The translations under genes and the position numbers were made by a program. A DNA stretch of 64,000 nt from an uncultured Saprospiraceae bacterium (GTDB taxonomy: Bacteria; Bacteroidota; Bacteroidia; Chitinophagales; Saprospiraceae). This document shows, piece by piece, positions 19,241 through 28,634 of the stretch. The notes beneath the pieces were generated by a model. It was not told the origin of the DNA and searched no databases. It saw only the letters and a list, made by a program, of their open reading frames with translations. How positions within the stretch are numbered: position 1 is the first letter of the stretch; every line of letters begins with the position of its first letter. Where the stretch lies: positions 1 to 64,000 of the forward strand of contig CALDUE010000011.1 of NCBI GenBank assembly GCA_937923485.1, written 5' to 3'.

Positions 19241-21730
19241 ATGAAGCTGATTTCTACACGCCTTTGCCTCTTCCTCGCGCTCGTTTTTGCGTGCTCTGCA
19301 GCTTTCGCTCAGGGTTCTGCGATCAAGCGTGCTCAACGTAGCATGGAGGATCTTAACTATACTGAAGCGATTCAGCAGTACACTCAGATACTTGAAAAAA
19401 GTGATGATCCTACTGCGAAGATCATGCTTGCAGAAGCTTACCGCAAAACCAACGACGCAATCAATGCGGAGTATTGGTACGGACAAGTTGTACGCCTACC
19501 TGAAAGTAAGTCTGTACATAAGCTGTACTACGGTCAAGCGTTGCAACGCAATGGCAAGTGCGATCAAGCCAAGGAGTGGTTTGCACTTTTTATTCAAGAG
19601 CAACCAGACGATCTACGTGGCCAATACCTGAGTCGTGCTTGTGACTATGAGCAAGAGCTACTTACTAAGGCAATCAGCACTTACGAAGTGCAGCACCTAG
19701 ATTTCAACTCTGCACTCGATGATTTCGGAGCTACACCGTACCAAAATGGATTACTATTCGCATCTGATCGTAGCCAAGGGGTTGCAGTAAAGCGTGACCA
19801 CGCTTGGACTGGTAATCCATTCCTCGAGCTGTTCTATGTGGAAACTCGTCAGACAGACGAAGATGATCCGCTCAGCACAGTTTACGGCCGCCCAGACAAG
19901 TTCAGCAAAAACTTCAACTCTAAGTATCACGATGCTGCGGTAACCTTTACCGAGGACAGCAAGACAATGTTCTTTACACGTAACAACTTTAAGGACGGAA
20001 AGATTGGAAAGAGTGATGATGGAATCATCAAACTAAAAGTATTCTACGCTGATAAAAACGGCGAAGAAGGATGGGGAGACCTACAAAGTCTTCCTTTCAA
20101 CTCAGATGAGTATTCTGTATTGCACCCAGCTCTCAGCAAAAGTGGAGAGCGTCTCTACTTCGCTAGTGATATGCCAGGAGGCTTTGGTGGAATGGATGTC
20201 TATTACTCAGAAAAAGATAATGGACGCTGGGGGCCGCCAATCAACTTAGGTCCAGTAGTAAACACAGAAGGTCACGAGGCTTTCCCTTACTCAGCAGCTG
20301 ATGGCCGCATTTACTTTGCATCTGATGGACACATCGGCTTGGGTGGATACGACATCTTCTACACAACTGAAAAAGGACCTGCGGATTTCGCGCAACCTGA
20401 AAACTTAGGTGCTCCGATGAACTCTATCGCTGATGATCACTCGATCATGGTTAAGGAGGACGGAAACTTCGGATACTTCTCATCTAACCGTACGGGTGGA
20501 GCAGGACTCGATGATATCTACAGCTTTACACGCTCTGGTGTTCCGGTTGAAGTACTTGTAATCGACGCTGATACGCGTCTTCCAATCGAAGGTGCGACAG
20601 TGCTTAACGCATGTACAGCTGGAACAACCGTTACAGATGTAAATGGTATCGCGCTTGCCGATATGGGAGAAGACGAGAAATGTGATTTCACTGCAAGTGC
20701 AGAGCGCTATGAGGATGCTACCAAGAGTGCATCTACCTTCAACTTCACCGATACCAAGCTCATAGTTGAGATTCCACTCAAGCCGCTCAAGGATTACAGT
20801 GTAGAAGGTTTCGTATACGACGAAAGTACAGGCGAACCACTCGAAGGAGCCCGCGTAACGCTTACTTCTTCTTGTTCTGAAGAGGAAGAAGAGCTTCTCA
20901 CAGACGCAGCTGGTCACTATGAATTTGAGCTTGAAACAGGATGTTGCTACACTGTAAGAGGTGTTTTAGAAACATACCTATCTGACAAACAAGAAAACAT
21001 TTGCGCAATTGATACAGCAGAGACGCGCAACTTCATCCACAATCTATTCTTGCAGCCTACCGTCTTCGGTGCTTCAAATACAGACATGGTTGATAATCCA
21101 GGGTCAGGAACAACCCGTCCAGATCAAGATCCGAATGCACGCATCTACCAAGACCCAGCAACAGGAATCTGGATCGATAGCGAAACAGGTCGTCCAGCAA
21201 ATGGAAGCATCCTAGGTCGCACATACCAAAATGGTCAGCTAATCGATTCTGATGGTAAGTTTGTTAAAGGTATTTCTCCAGTAGCACAAGGTGACGCGAT
21301 TCCATACTTGCTTCACATTTACTATGATTTCAACAAGGCAACCATCCGTAAGGAAGCTCGCCCAGAACTTGAGTCATTGTATGCTATGATGACCGATAAC
21401 CCACAGGTTATCATCGAAATTGCATCTCACACAGATGCGCGTGGTACAGATGACTACAACCTTCGTCTATCACAGCGACGTGCAGAATCAGTAGTTCGCT
21501 ACCTTGTACAGCGTGGAATCGAGCGTGATCGCATGGTTCCTCGTGGATACGGTGAAACACTACCGGTCAACGCTTGTAACAACGGAGTTCCTTGTTCAGA
21601 GCGAGAGCACCAATTCAACCGTCGTACAGAGTTCCGCGTTCTCGGATGTACCGACTGTGACTCGAAAGGAAAGAAATCATTGCCTAAGCAAGATGTTCAA
21701 GTCAGCCCTTGCAAGAGCTGCCCATTCTAG
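19241..21730 (+). CDS. TPR + PD40/WD40-like + carboxypeptidase-regulatory-like + OmpA C-terminal protein (PorE-like; ATG at 19241 preferred over 19208)
   Basis: Signal peptide MKLISTRLCLFLALVFACSAAFAQ; LYFASDMPGGFGGMDVYYS; OmpA IIEIASHTDARGTDDYNLRLSQRRAESVVRYLVQRGI. Confidence 0.88.
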   Translation: MKLISTRLCLFLALVFACSAAFAQGSAIKRAQRSMEDLNYTEAIQQYTQILEKSDDPTAKIMLAEAYRKTNDAINAEYWYGQVVRLPESKSVHKLYYGQALQRNGKCDQAKEWFALFIQEQPDDLRGQYLSRACDYEQELLTKAISTYEVQHLDFNSALDDFGATPYQNGLLFASDRSQGVAVKRDHAWTGNPFLELFYVETRQTDEDDPLSTVYGRPDKFSKNFNSKYHDAAVTFTEDSKTMFFTRNNFKDGKIGKSDDGIIKLKVFYADKNGEEGWGDLQSLPFNSDEYSVLHPALSKSGERLYFASDMPGGFGGMDVYYSEKDNGRWGPPINLGPVVNTEGHEAFPYSAADGRIYFASDGHIGLGGYDIFYTTEKGPADFAQPENLGAPMNSIADDHSIMVKEDGNFGYFSSNRTGGAGLDDIYSFTRSGVPVEVLVIDADTRLPIEGATVLNACTAGTTVTDVNGIALADMGEDEKCDFTASAERYEDATKSASTFNFTDTKLIVEIPLKPLKDYSVEGFVYDESTGEPLEGARVTLTSSCSEEEEELLTDAAGHYEFELETGCCYTVRGVLETYLSDKQENICAIDTAETRNFIHNLFLQPTVFGASNTDMVDNPGSGTTRPDQDPNARIYQDPATGIWIDSETGRPANGSILGRTYQNGQLIDSDGKFVKGISPVAQGDAIPYLLHIYYDFNKATIRKEARPELESLYAMMTDNPQVIIEIASHTDARGTDDYNLRLSQRRAESVVRYLVQRGIERDRMVPRGYGETLPVNACNNGVPCSEREHQFNRRTEFRVLGCTDCDSKGKKSLPKQDVQVSPCKSCPF

Positions 21731-21769
21731 CACTCAAGACATATTGATATTTAAATATCTGACAGCATT

Positions 21770-21807
21770 AAAAGCCGGTTCCAACGCATAAGTTGGGACC
21801 GGTTTTT
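21770..21807 (+). terminator. Intrinsic terminator
   Basis: aaaagCCGGTtCCAACgcataaGTTGGgACCGGttttt. Confidence 0.85.
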
Positions 21808-21876
21808 ATCGTTTACGGTTTACCCTCTTTATGCGTGTATAAACGTCTTATCTTAGTGCCGCGAACTACAAACACT

Positions 21877-24387
21877 ATGAAGCAATTACTCATCTGCTGC
21901 ATTTCGATCATTGCACTAGGCTTTGGATCGACGCTACATGCGCAAGGCTACCTCCGAAAGGCAGAAAAACAGTATGATCTCGGCGACTTCGCTGAGTCGA
22001 TCTCAGGCTTTGAGCGCTACGTAAGAAAAGATCCAAAGGCTACTAACATTGGTGCAAAGCTGGCCAATGCCTATCGGATGACCAATCAGTCGGCAGCTGC
22101 TGCAGCTCAGTATCAAGTTTTGGCGAAAGCTGAACCTAACAACCCTGGCTACGCATACCTGTCTGCACTTACCTTGATGGAAGACGGTCAGTACGGCGCC
22201 GCAGTTATCCAACTTTCAGAAGCAGCGATTCTTGGACATCCAGGGGTAGAAGCATTGGCAGAACGCCTCGCTTACGCTCAGGCACATGTCTCAGAACCGA
22301 GTTCATGGAGAATAAGCAACGAGTTCATCAACACTGCCGGAGACGATTACAGCGCCCAGCCATTTGGAGACCTCACCGTCTTTGCAAGTGATCGCGACGG
22401 AGAACCTTCCAAGCTGTTCTTAAGCAGTCGCGATGACAACAATTTTTTACGCATTCCTCGCCCCGTGCATAAGGTGCTTTCAGAGCAGGTAAGAGATGCA
22501 CCTGTGGCTTACAGCCCCAGTGGTGAATTGGTAGCCTTTACCAGAAACAACTTCAAACAAGGAGAGCGCTTCATTCCAGAAGCAGGTTGGGAATTAAGCC
22601 TTCTCCTTGGTATTTCCGATAAAGAAGGAGACTTTCAAGCAGGAAAACCTTTCGTTCATAACGGACCGGGTTTCAATACTGGATTCCCAGCATTTTCTCC
22701 ATCGGGAGATGCGCTATACTTTGCAAGTGATCGACCAGGAGGCTACGGAGGCTACGACCTTTACGTTTCAAAAAGAACCTCTAGTGGTTGGGGAGTCCCA
22801 ACAAATCTTGGTGACGTGGTGAATACACCAGGAAATGAAATTTCGCCATTCGCGGTTGGAAATTCAATCTACTTCTCAAGCGATTACCTCCCTGGTTATG
22901 GCGGAATGGACATTTACAGAGCCGACCTTGTGGGCAAAGCTGTTTCTACAGTGGTCAACATGGGCAACGGTGTCAATAGTCCAGCCGATGACGCTGGCTT
23001 CACGATGAGCGAAGATGGGCAGTGGTCTTACTTCCACAGTAATCGCGCAGGCGGCAAAGGCAACCTTGACTTGTATCGTGGTGCGCGCAACGGAAAGGCC
23101 GTAACGCTTGCTGTCGTTGATGGAAAAACAGGAACTCCAATTCCTAACGCAGTACTTGATTTCTCAAGTTGCGGTCAAGGAAATTTCTTAACTGGTGTAG
23201 ATGGAGAGTACACTTTCAGGGCAGTATCCACCCTAGATTGTCGCCCAACTGTTCAGAAGAGCGGATATAATGCGAAGGAATTTAGCATCCGTGCATCTTC
23301 GCTTAGTGAAAACCAACGCGTTGAAATAAAGCTGAATCCTGAAGATAAGATCAGCATTTATGAAGGCAAAGTACTCAATGCGCGCACAGGTGATGTAATA
23401 CCTCAAGTTACCGTCATTGCTCAACAGATCGACGGACCTTTTACGAGTCAAGCAACTACAAATGAAAGAGGTTGGTACGAGTTGAAGCTGGAAAGAGCAA
23501 GTGAGTACACAATCTCTTACAACAAGTCTGGGATGGCTGACATCGACCGCGAAGTGAGTACGTATGACTCAGATGGCGGTGGGATTCTCAGCAGCTTTGC
23601 AATGTTCCCTGACCAGTCGGTGGCTGCTACAGGAGGCCGCGAGATGACTCCTTTTAAAGGTTTTGATACGGCGCCGAGTGAATACGAGCCATCAACCAGC
23701 TCAAACACTGGTGCAACGGGCACAACTTATTCATCAACTCGTACAAGTTCAACTTCTGAATATAGAACGATTATCGGCTCAATTGAAACAGGCTTTGCCG
23801 TACAAGTTGCCGCTTTAGCTCAGACAGTAACCGACATCAGTGAGTATCAGCAGAAGCTAAGCGAGCTAGGTCAAGTGTATGGTAAGCGTGAAAACGGAGT
23901 ACTTCGTATTCGTATTGGACCTTTTTCTTCTAGGCAAGAGGCTTCAAGAGTGCTGCCACGCGCTAAGAACTTAGGTTTTTCTGATGCATATATCGCCAAA
24001 GAAGATGGTGGACCTGCAGTTGGTATAAACCGAGTTGAACGAGTTTCTACTCCTGCTCCACGTTCAGCGCCTGCTCCACGTCGCGTGTCGACTCCAGCGC
24101 CACAGACTGCTGTAGCGCCCGCTCCTGCTCCATCATCACCGTCAGCAGGTGCCTACTTGATTCGATTGGCAACTTATGGCAACTACAGCAATTTTGACGC
24201 AGCAAAAGTTGCGACCTTAGGGACTCTCACAACGCGTCAACGCGGGGAGTACACTGTTGTTTTGGTGCAAGGATTCGGCTCTGTAGAAGCAGCTCAAGCG
24301 AAAATTGCTGAAGCCAATGCCGCAGGATTCTCTGATGCCCACGTGGTGTACGAAGAAAGCGATGGTACACTAAAGAAGGTGCGCTAA
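21877..24387 (+). CDS. TPR + PD40-like + CarboxypepD_reg-like + two SPOR domains (ATG at 21877; ORF track starts at 21793 inside the terminator)
   Basis: Signal peptide MKQLLICCISIIALGFGSTLHAQ; LYFASDRPGGYGGYDLYVSKR; TGFAVQVAALAQ...RIRIGPFSSRQEA and GAYLIRLATYGNY...VQGFGSVEAAQ. Confidence 0.85.
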   Translation: MKQLLICCISIIALGFGSTLHAQGYLRKAEKQYDLGDFAESISGFERYVRKDPKATNIGAKLANAYRMTNQSAAAAAQYQVLAKAEPNNPGYAYLSALTLMEDGQYGAAVIQLSEAAILGHPGVEALAERLAYAQAHVSEPSSWRISNEFINTAGDDYSAQPFGDLTVFASDRDGEPSKLFLSSRDDNNFLRIPRPVHKVLSEQVRDAPVAYSPSGELVAFTRNNFKQGERFIPEAGWELSLLLGISDKEGDFQAGKPFVHNGPGFNTGFPAFSPSGDALYFASDRPGGYGGYDLYVSKRTSSGWGVPTNLGDVVNTPGNEISPFAVGNSIYFSSDYLPGYGGMDIYRADLVGKAVSTVVNMGNGVNSPADDAGFTMSEDGQWSYFHSNRAGGKGNLDLYRGARNGKAVTLAVVDGKTGTPIPNAVLDFSSCGQGNFLTGVDGEYTFRAVSTLDCRPTVQKSGYNAKEFSIRASSLSENQRVEIKLNPEDKISIYEGKVLNARTGDVIPQVTVIAQQIDGPFTSQATTNERGWYELKLERASEYTISYNKSGMADIDREVSTYDSDGGGILSSFAMFPDQSVAATGGREMTPFKGFDTAPSEYEPSTSSNTGATGTTYSSTRTSSTSEYRTIIGSIETGFAVQVAALAQTVTDISEYQQKLSELGQVYGKRENGVLRIRIGPFSSRQEASRVLPRAKNLGFSDAYIAKEDGGPAVGINRVERVSTPAPRSAPAPRRVSTPAPQTAVAPAPAPSSPSAGAYLIRLATYGNYSNFDAAKVATLGTLTTRQRGEYTVVLVQGFGSVEAAQAKIAEANAAGFSDAHVVYEESDGTLKKVR
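22117..22130 (-). repeat. Interspersed word GTTTTGGCGAAAGC, exact copy
   Basis: Exact 14-mer; read VLAKA in the SPOR gene. Confidence 0.95.
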
Positions 24388-25736
24388 AAGGTCAGAATCC
24401 CTGGCAACCCTAGTCGAGAACTAAAGCGAAGACAGTATCCTGCTGTCTTCGCTTTTTTCGTTTTAAGCGAGCTGCTTTTACGTAGGCCAACAATCCAAAT
24501 CGGTTCATTTCCAGCTAAAATTGTGCTTGCAGCAGCGAGTGCTATGGGAGGAAGTTTCGCTTCCGCCAAAACCCGCTTTGCGCCCTTAGATTCAGTTTGG
24601 GAAATCGAAAGGGTATCCTCTGCAAGGGTCGTACGCCAGCTCAGAGCGTCTAAGGTCGGAACCCAAAGCTCTTGCGCATTAGGAGAGGTTGAGGTCGGTT
24701 CGCTTTCCGAGACCAATAGCTTACCAAGCGGAGAAGTGTACTCGCCAACAGTATCAATTTGTAGCAGAAAGGATTCGAAAGGTGACGTTTTTTCTAGGTG
24801 AATCGTCTGGCCACTTATCACCAGCCGAACACGCTCAGTTCGATTTAAAAACTGTCTTTTTTGATCTACGGCATCAACCGTGGCGCGCGCGATAGACGCT
24901 ACATTTTCAGAGGCGAAATCGTGCTTGCGAAGGAGCTCATGCAAGAAGTAATCGAGACCGGATACCTTGGCTAATTTTTCACGATCGAGGCTATGCGGCC
25001 ACTTTGTTGAGCGAAGTGACTCGATTTTTGCTTGCACCATGCTTTCCGCAAAAGATAGTAGTGATTGTTGCTGCTGAGCAGCTCTACTGATGTTTTGGCG
25101 AAAGCCCTCAAATAACTGATCACCGATAGGAGCAAAATGATGCCGAACACGATTGCGCAAATAGTCATCGCTTGCATTGCTCACATCTTCCCTGAATGTC
25201 ACCTCGCGTGTTTTGGCGTAAGCAGCTAACTCAGCTTTGGAAAATGGTAGCAAGGGTCGTAATCGACGATTAGTTACTTGCGATATGCCTGCCAAGGCTT
25301 TCGGTCCTCCTCCTCGTGCGAGTTGCAAGAGGACCGTTTCCACTTGATCGTCGCCATGATGCGCAGTACACACATAAGGATACTCGGCGCTCAGCGTTTC
25401 GAAAAAGGCATAACGTAGCTCTCGAGCTTTTGCCTGTAATCCAGCGCTACCTTTATGGATTGAGTAATCGGAAAGCACATGCACATCCACTCCTCGTTGC
25501 TGAGCGAGCTGTCTGACAAAGACTTCATCTAAATCGCTATCCTCACTTCGCAAGTGATAATTGACATGCGCTACGGCATAGCGATGACCGGTCTGATGCA
25601 CCAAATCCCACAGCACCATCGAGTCTAACCCGCCCGAGACAGCCAACAGCAGGGCTTGTTTTCCTACCTGTTTTTGCAAGAACGCACGTACCCATTCTGA
25701 TGATAAAGTTGGTAGAGATGAAGTTTGCATTGACAT
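24384..25736 (-). CDS. tilS: tRNA(Ile)-lysidine synthetase (ORF track starts at 25769; start at 25736 or 25730 preferred)
   Basis: PP-loop LLAVSGGLDSMVLWDLV; AHVNYHLR; CTAHHGDDQVETVLLQLARGGG; NRVRHHFAP. Confidence 0.92.
   Translation of the reverse strand: MSMQTSSLPTLSSEWVRAFLQKQVGKQALLLAVSGGLDSMVLWDLVHQTGHRYAVAHVNYHLRSEDSDLDEVFVRQLAQQRGVDVHVLSDYSIHKGSAGLQAKARELRYAFFETLSAEYPYVCTAHHGDDQVETVLLQLARGGGPKALAGISQVTNRRLRPLLPFSKAELAAYAKTREVTFREDVSNASDDYLRNRVRHHFAPIGDQLFEGFRQNISRAAQQQQSLLSFAESMVQAKIESLRSTKWPHSLDREKLAKVSGLDYFLHELLRKHDFASENVASIARATVDAVDQKRQFLNRTERVRLVISGQTIHLEKTSPFESFLLQIDTVGEYTSPLGKLLVSESEPTSTSPNAQELWVPTLDALSWRTTLAEDTLSISQTESKGAKRVLAEAKLPPIALAAASTILAGNEPIWIVGLRKSSSLKTKKAKTAGYCLRFSSRLGLPGILTF
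24423..24458 (+). terminator. Terminator for the SPOR gene, located inside the 3' end of tilS
   Basis: aAAGCGAAGACAGtatccTGCTGTCTTCGCTTttttcgtttt. Confidence 0.8.
25092..25105 (-). repeat. Interspersed word GTTTTGGCGAAAGC, exact copy
   Basis: Exact 14-mer; read GFRQN in tilS. Confidence 0.95.
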
Positions 25737-25766
25737 TGAAGGACAAGACCTCCTAGATTTACAGCT

Positions 25767-25774
25767 CAAATGTA
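25767..25774 (-). promoter_or_regulatory. Putative tilS -7 element TACATTTG
   Basis: TAnnTTTG on the minus strand (plus: caaatgta), overlapping the ORF-track tilS start. Confidence 0.45.
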
Positions 25775-25778
25775 AACT

Positions 25779-26306
25779 ATGCGAATCGAGGTTCTATTGA
25801 TAAGTGCGGCAGTTTTATTTTTCACTGCATGTAGTAATGACAAGAAGGTGGAACCTGCGGTTGGGCCGCTAACAGCGACCGCCCCTACCGCCGACCTTAG
25901 TCCTGCACTTCCTCCAGGTTATATTGAGATGAACGACATCACGCGCAATCTCATCGATGGATTTTGGCATATACAGCAGGTCTTCGAACGTGTCCCGACC
26001 TCTCGCTACCAGGCACAAAAAGGGCGCTACTATAAATTTGCTGAGAATGGAGATTATGCGCTTTTTAATCCTGATGGGAAGGTATTTCACCTTGGGAAGT
26101 GGCGCTACAAGCCAGGTGACGGTGACCGAAATTACATCTCAATCGATGCTAAGGATACACAGTATAACAACCAGTGGAAAGTAATCATGTCAAAGGATGA
26201 CGCGGTATTTGTGGGGACCCAAACGTTTAATAATCCAGGCGTACAGCAGCGCTTAGAAAAAATTACCAGCCTTCCTGCGTCGGCTATTGAGGCTCAAAAA
26301 GAGTAA
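25779..26306 (+). CDS. Hypothetical lipoprotein
   Basis: Lipobox LFFTACSN; KYYKFAENGDYALFNPDGKVFHLGKWRY lipocalin-like/DUF pattern. Confidence 0.6.
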   Translation: MRIEVLLISAAVLFFTACSNDKKVEPAVGPLTATAPTADLSPALPPGYIEMNDITRNLIDGFWHIQQVFERVPTSRYQAQKGRYYKFAENGDYALFNPDGKVFHLGKWRYKPGDGDRNYISIDAKDTQYNNQWKVIMSKDDAVFVGTQTFNNPGVQQRLEKITSLPASAIEAQKE

Positions 26307-26339
26307 GAGATATCACATAGCTGGTGGTATACTCGCTTT

Positions 26340-27686
26340 ATGGAGTCCAGAAGCGAGGATGAAGAGCTGAAAACCAATCGACCGTTCAATACGCCTTCGT
26401 GGGCTTCTACAACGAATATTTACGAAGTGAACGTTCGTCAGTATACACCTGAAGGAACCTTTGAAGCTTTTAGAAAACATCTATCTAGGCTGGCAGATAT
26501 GGGGGTAGAGGTCCTCTGGTTTATGCCTATCTATCCGATAAGTGAGTTGAAGCGTAAGGGTAAGATGGGTAGCTATTATGCGAGTTCAGATTTCCTTTCG
26601 GTGAACCCAGAATTTGGGACCTTAGAGGAGTTTATCTCTATGGTCGAGGAGATTCATGCACTTGGGATGTATGTCATTTTGGATTGGACGGCCAACCACA
26701 CGGGTTGGGATCACCCTTGGGTGAAGGAGCATCCTGAATTTTACATCAAACGGGAAGGGACGGATGAGATTCGCCATGCTTTCAATCCCCAAGATGGGGC
26801 AGAGACGGATTGGTATGACATTGCCCAGTTGAACTTTGATAATCCCGACCTGACTCCGGTGATGATTGAGCAGATGAGGTTTTGGCGAAAGCGGGCCAAT
26901 ATTGATGGCTTTCGATGCGATGTGGCAGGCTTTATCCCCTTGCATTTTTGGTACGCTGCTCGTCCGGCTTTGGAGCAAGATGGTCCGCTATTTATGCTCG
27001 CAGAATGGGGTAATGAACCGATGCATTTTGAAGCCGCTTTTGATGTCAATTACGGGATGGATTTTCATCACCTGCTCAATCGACTTGCAAAGGGAGAGGC
27101 TAGGGTAGCGGACGTTTGGGCGTATCAAGAAAAAGATCACGCCCAATTTCCTCAACAAACGATCCATTTAAATTACACGAGCAACCATGACGAGAACTCA
27201 TGGAATGGTACCGAGTTCGAGCGTATGGGCAAGCTCGCCGATGCCATGTGGGTGGTCTGCGCAACCTTTGATGGCATACCGTTGGTGTACTCAGGTCAAG
27301 AAGAGCCCTTGCATCGAAGGCTAGCGTTTTTTGAGAAAGATGATATCCAGTTTTCGGCTTTCGCCAAAACCCACTTATTCAAGCCTCTGCTCAAAGCAAG
27401 AAAAGAGGGAGGACCATTAGCGGCTGGAAGCACTTTAAATCGGGCTCAGCGGGTAGACTTAGCTGAGCAGAATGATAGGATTCTAGCCTACCAAAGAACA
27501 AGCGATATGGGGACAGTCTTAGTATTTGTAAATACTAGTGGGGAGCAACAATCCATTCAACCAAAAGAGGTTAAAGCTGGAGAGTATGCAGACCTCTATG
27601 CAGAAAAGCGCGTTGTTGATTACAAATCAGGCGAAACGAGTTTTCTCTTAAAGCCATATGGTTACCTTGTGTTGGAGTCGTTATAG
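26340..27686 (+). CDS. GH13 alpha-amylase family protein
   Basis: IYEVNVRQYTPEGTF, VLWFMPIYPIS, DWTANHTGWDHPW, IDGFRCDVAGF, YTSNHDENSW. Confidence 0.92.
   Translation: MESRSEDEELKTNRPFNTPSWASTTNIYEVNVRQYTPEGTFEAFRKHLSRLADMGVEVLWFMPIYPISELKRKGKMGSYYASSDFLSVNPEFGTLEEFISMVEEIHALGMYVILDWTANHTGWDHPWVKEHPEFYIKREGTDEIRHAFNPQDGAETDWYDIAQLNFDNPDLTPVMIEQMRFWRKRANIDGFRCDVAGFIPLHFWYAARPALEQDGPLFMLAEWGNEPMHFEAAFDVNYGMDFHHLLNRLAKGEARVADVWAYQEKDHAQFPQQTIHLNYTSNHDENSWNGTEFERMGKLADAMWVVCATFDGIPLVYSGQEEPLHRRLAFFEKDDIQFSAFAKTHLFKPLLKARKEGGPLAAGSTLNRAQRVDLAEQNDRILAYQRTSDMGTVLVFVNTSGEQQSIQPKEVKAGEYADLYAEKRVVDYKSGETSFLLKPYGYLVLESL
26879..26892 (-). repeat. Interspersed word GTTTTGGCGAAAGC, exact copy
   Basis: Exact 14-mer; read FWRKR in the amylase gene. 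Confidence 0.95.
27357..27370 (+). repeat. Interspersed word GCTTTCGCCAAAAC, exact copy
   Basis: Exact 14-mer; read AFAKT in the amylase gene. Confidence 0.95.
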
Positions 27687-27693
27687 TTTTTGC

Positions 27694-28179
27694 ATGCGTT
27701 GTTTTTCTGCTTTTCTGAAATTTGCTCTTGTGTCGGCTTGCACCCTTTCGGTATGGGCCTCAACGGCGCACGCCCAAGCTTCTGAGTCCACTGATTTTGT
27801 AGGTTCGTGGAAGGGGATTATCACTCAGGTTGATGGGGCCACGGTGCGCTATTTCGATATGGAATTGACTGTTTCTCCCGAACTAGGTAGTGATAGCACC
27901 TACAGCGTTGCTACACATGTCATGGATGGTGAGTACCACGCCTACATCGTTGGTAGAGCCTTTGAAGGCAACAAAAAGAATCGACTTTTCATCGCGGAAA
28001 GTGAAATTATTCGATCGGATTCTATTCCAGGAATGGAGTGGTGCGTGAAGCGGTATGAGCTCAAAAAACACATTAAAAATGGTGAGCTCCACCTGCAAGG
28101 GGTATGGGGCGGTGATACGAGCTTTGGAGAGTGCATTCCTGGAGATATGGATTTGGTGCGGCAGATAATTCGGCCTTAA
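27694..28179 (+). CDS. Secreted hypothetical protein (start at 27694 preferred over 27658)
   Basis: Signal peptide MRCFSAFLKFALVSACTLSVWASTAHAQ; FVGSWKGIITQVDG. Confidence 0.6.
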   Translation: MRCFSAFLKFALVSACTLSVWASTAHAQASESTDFVGSWKGIITQVDGATVRYFDMELTVSPELGSDSTYSVATHVMDGEYHAYIVGRAFEGNKKNRLFIAESEIIRSDSIPGMEWCVKRYELKKHIKNGELHLQGVWGGDTSFGECIPGDMDLVRQIIRP

Positions 28180-28186
28180 GGGGGGA

Positions 28187-28634
28187 ATTGGCAATTGGCA
28201 ATTGTTAATTGACAATTGTTAATGATCGTGACGGCCTAGCGATCGTGAATTGTGAGTTGCTCGCCTGCGGCGGTGGGAGAATTTTGAATTTACGTTCGTG
28301 GCTACGCCACTCAAATTTTGAATGATCGTGACGGCCAAGGGTACGTGGACTAGGTGTTGCTCGCCTGCGGCTCGGGGGCAAATTCGGTGGCTGACATCCT
28401 CTGGATGTGCCGAATTTGAAGTGAAATCATAAGCGAGAGCATTGCATCTCAAACGCGTCCCTAGCAACTGTCCGGTCCCGAGTATTGAACGAGAATCCCG
28501 CGCTTTACGAGACCTCAAGCAGCGAGGAACGAGCGGTCTAGCAACGTAGTGGTCAAAATTCCTCTTTCCGAAATCCGACATCCGATATCTGGAGTTCACG
28601 AAGTGAACGATACCTAACTACCTTTGCGCCCGCT
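28187..28634. repeat. Non-coding repeat island: CAATTG-rich run, 100-bp-period direct repeat, several short inverted repeats
   Basis: 16-mer aatgatcgtgacggcc at 28221 and 28321; gttgctcgcctgcggc at 28256 and 28356; hairpin arms 28379-28387/28410-28418. Confidence 0.8.
28619..28626 (+). promoter_or_regulatory. Putative argS -7 element TACCTTTG
   Basis: TACCTTTGcgcccgctATG; ends 8 nt before the start codon. Confidence 0.5.

Noticed and set aside
28219-28599. 126-aa minus-strand ORF
   Set aside because: Lies wholly in the repeat island, low-complexity composition, no recognisable protein features; probably a chance ORF.
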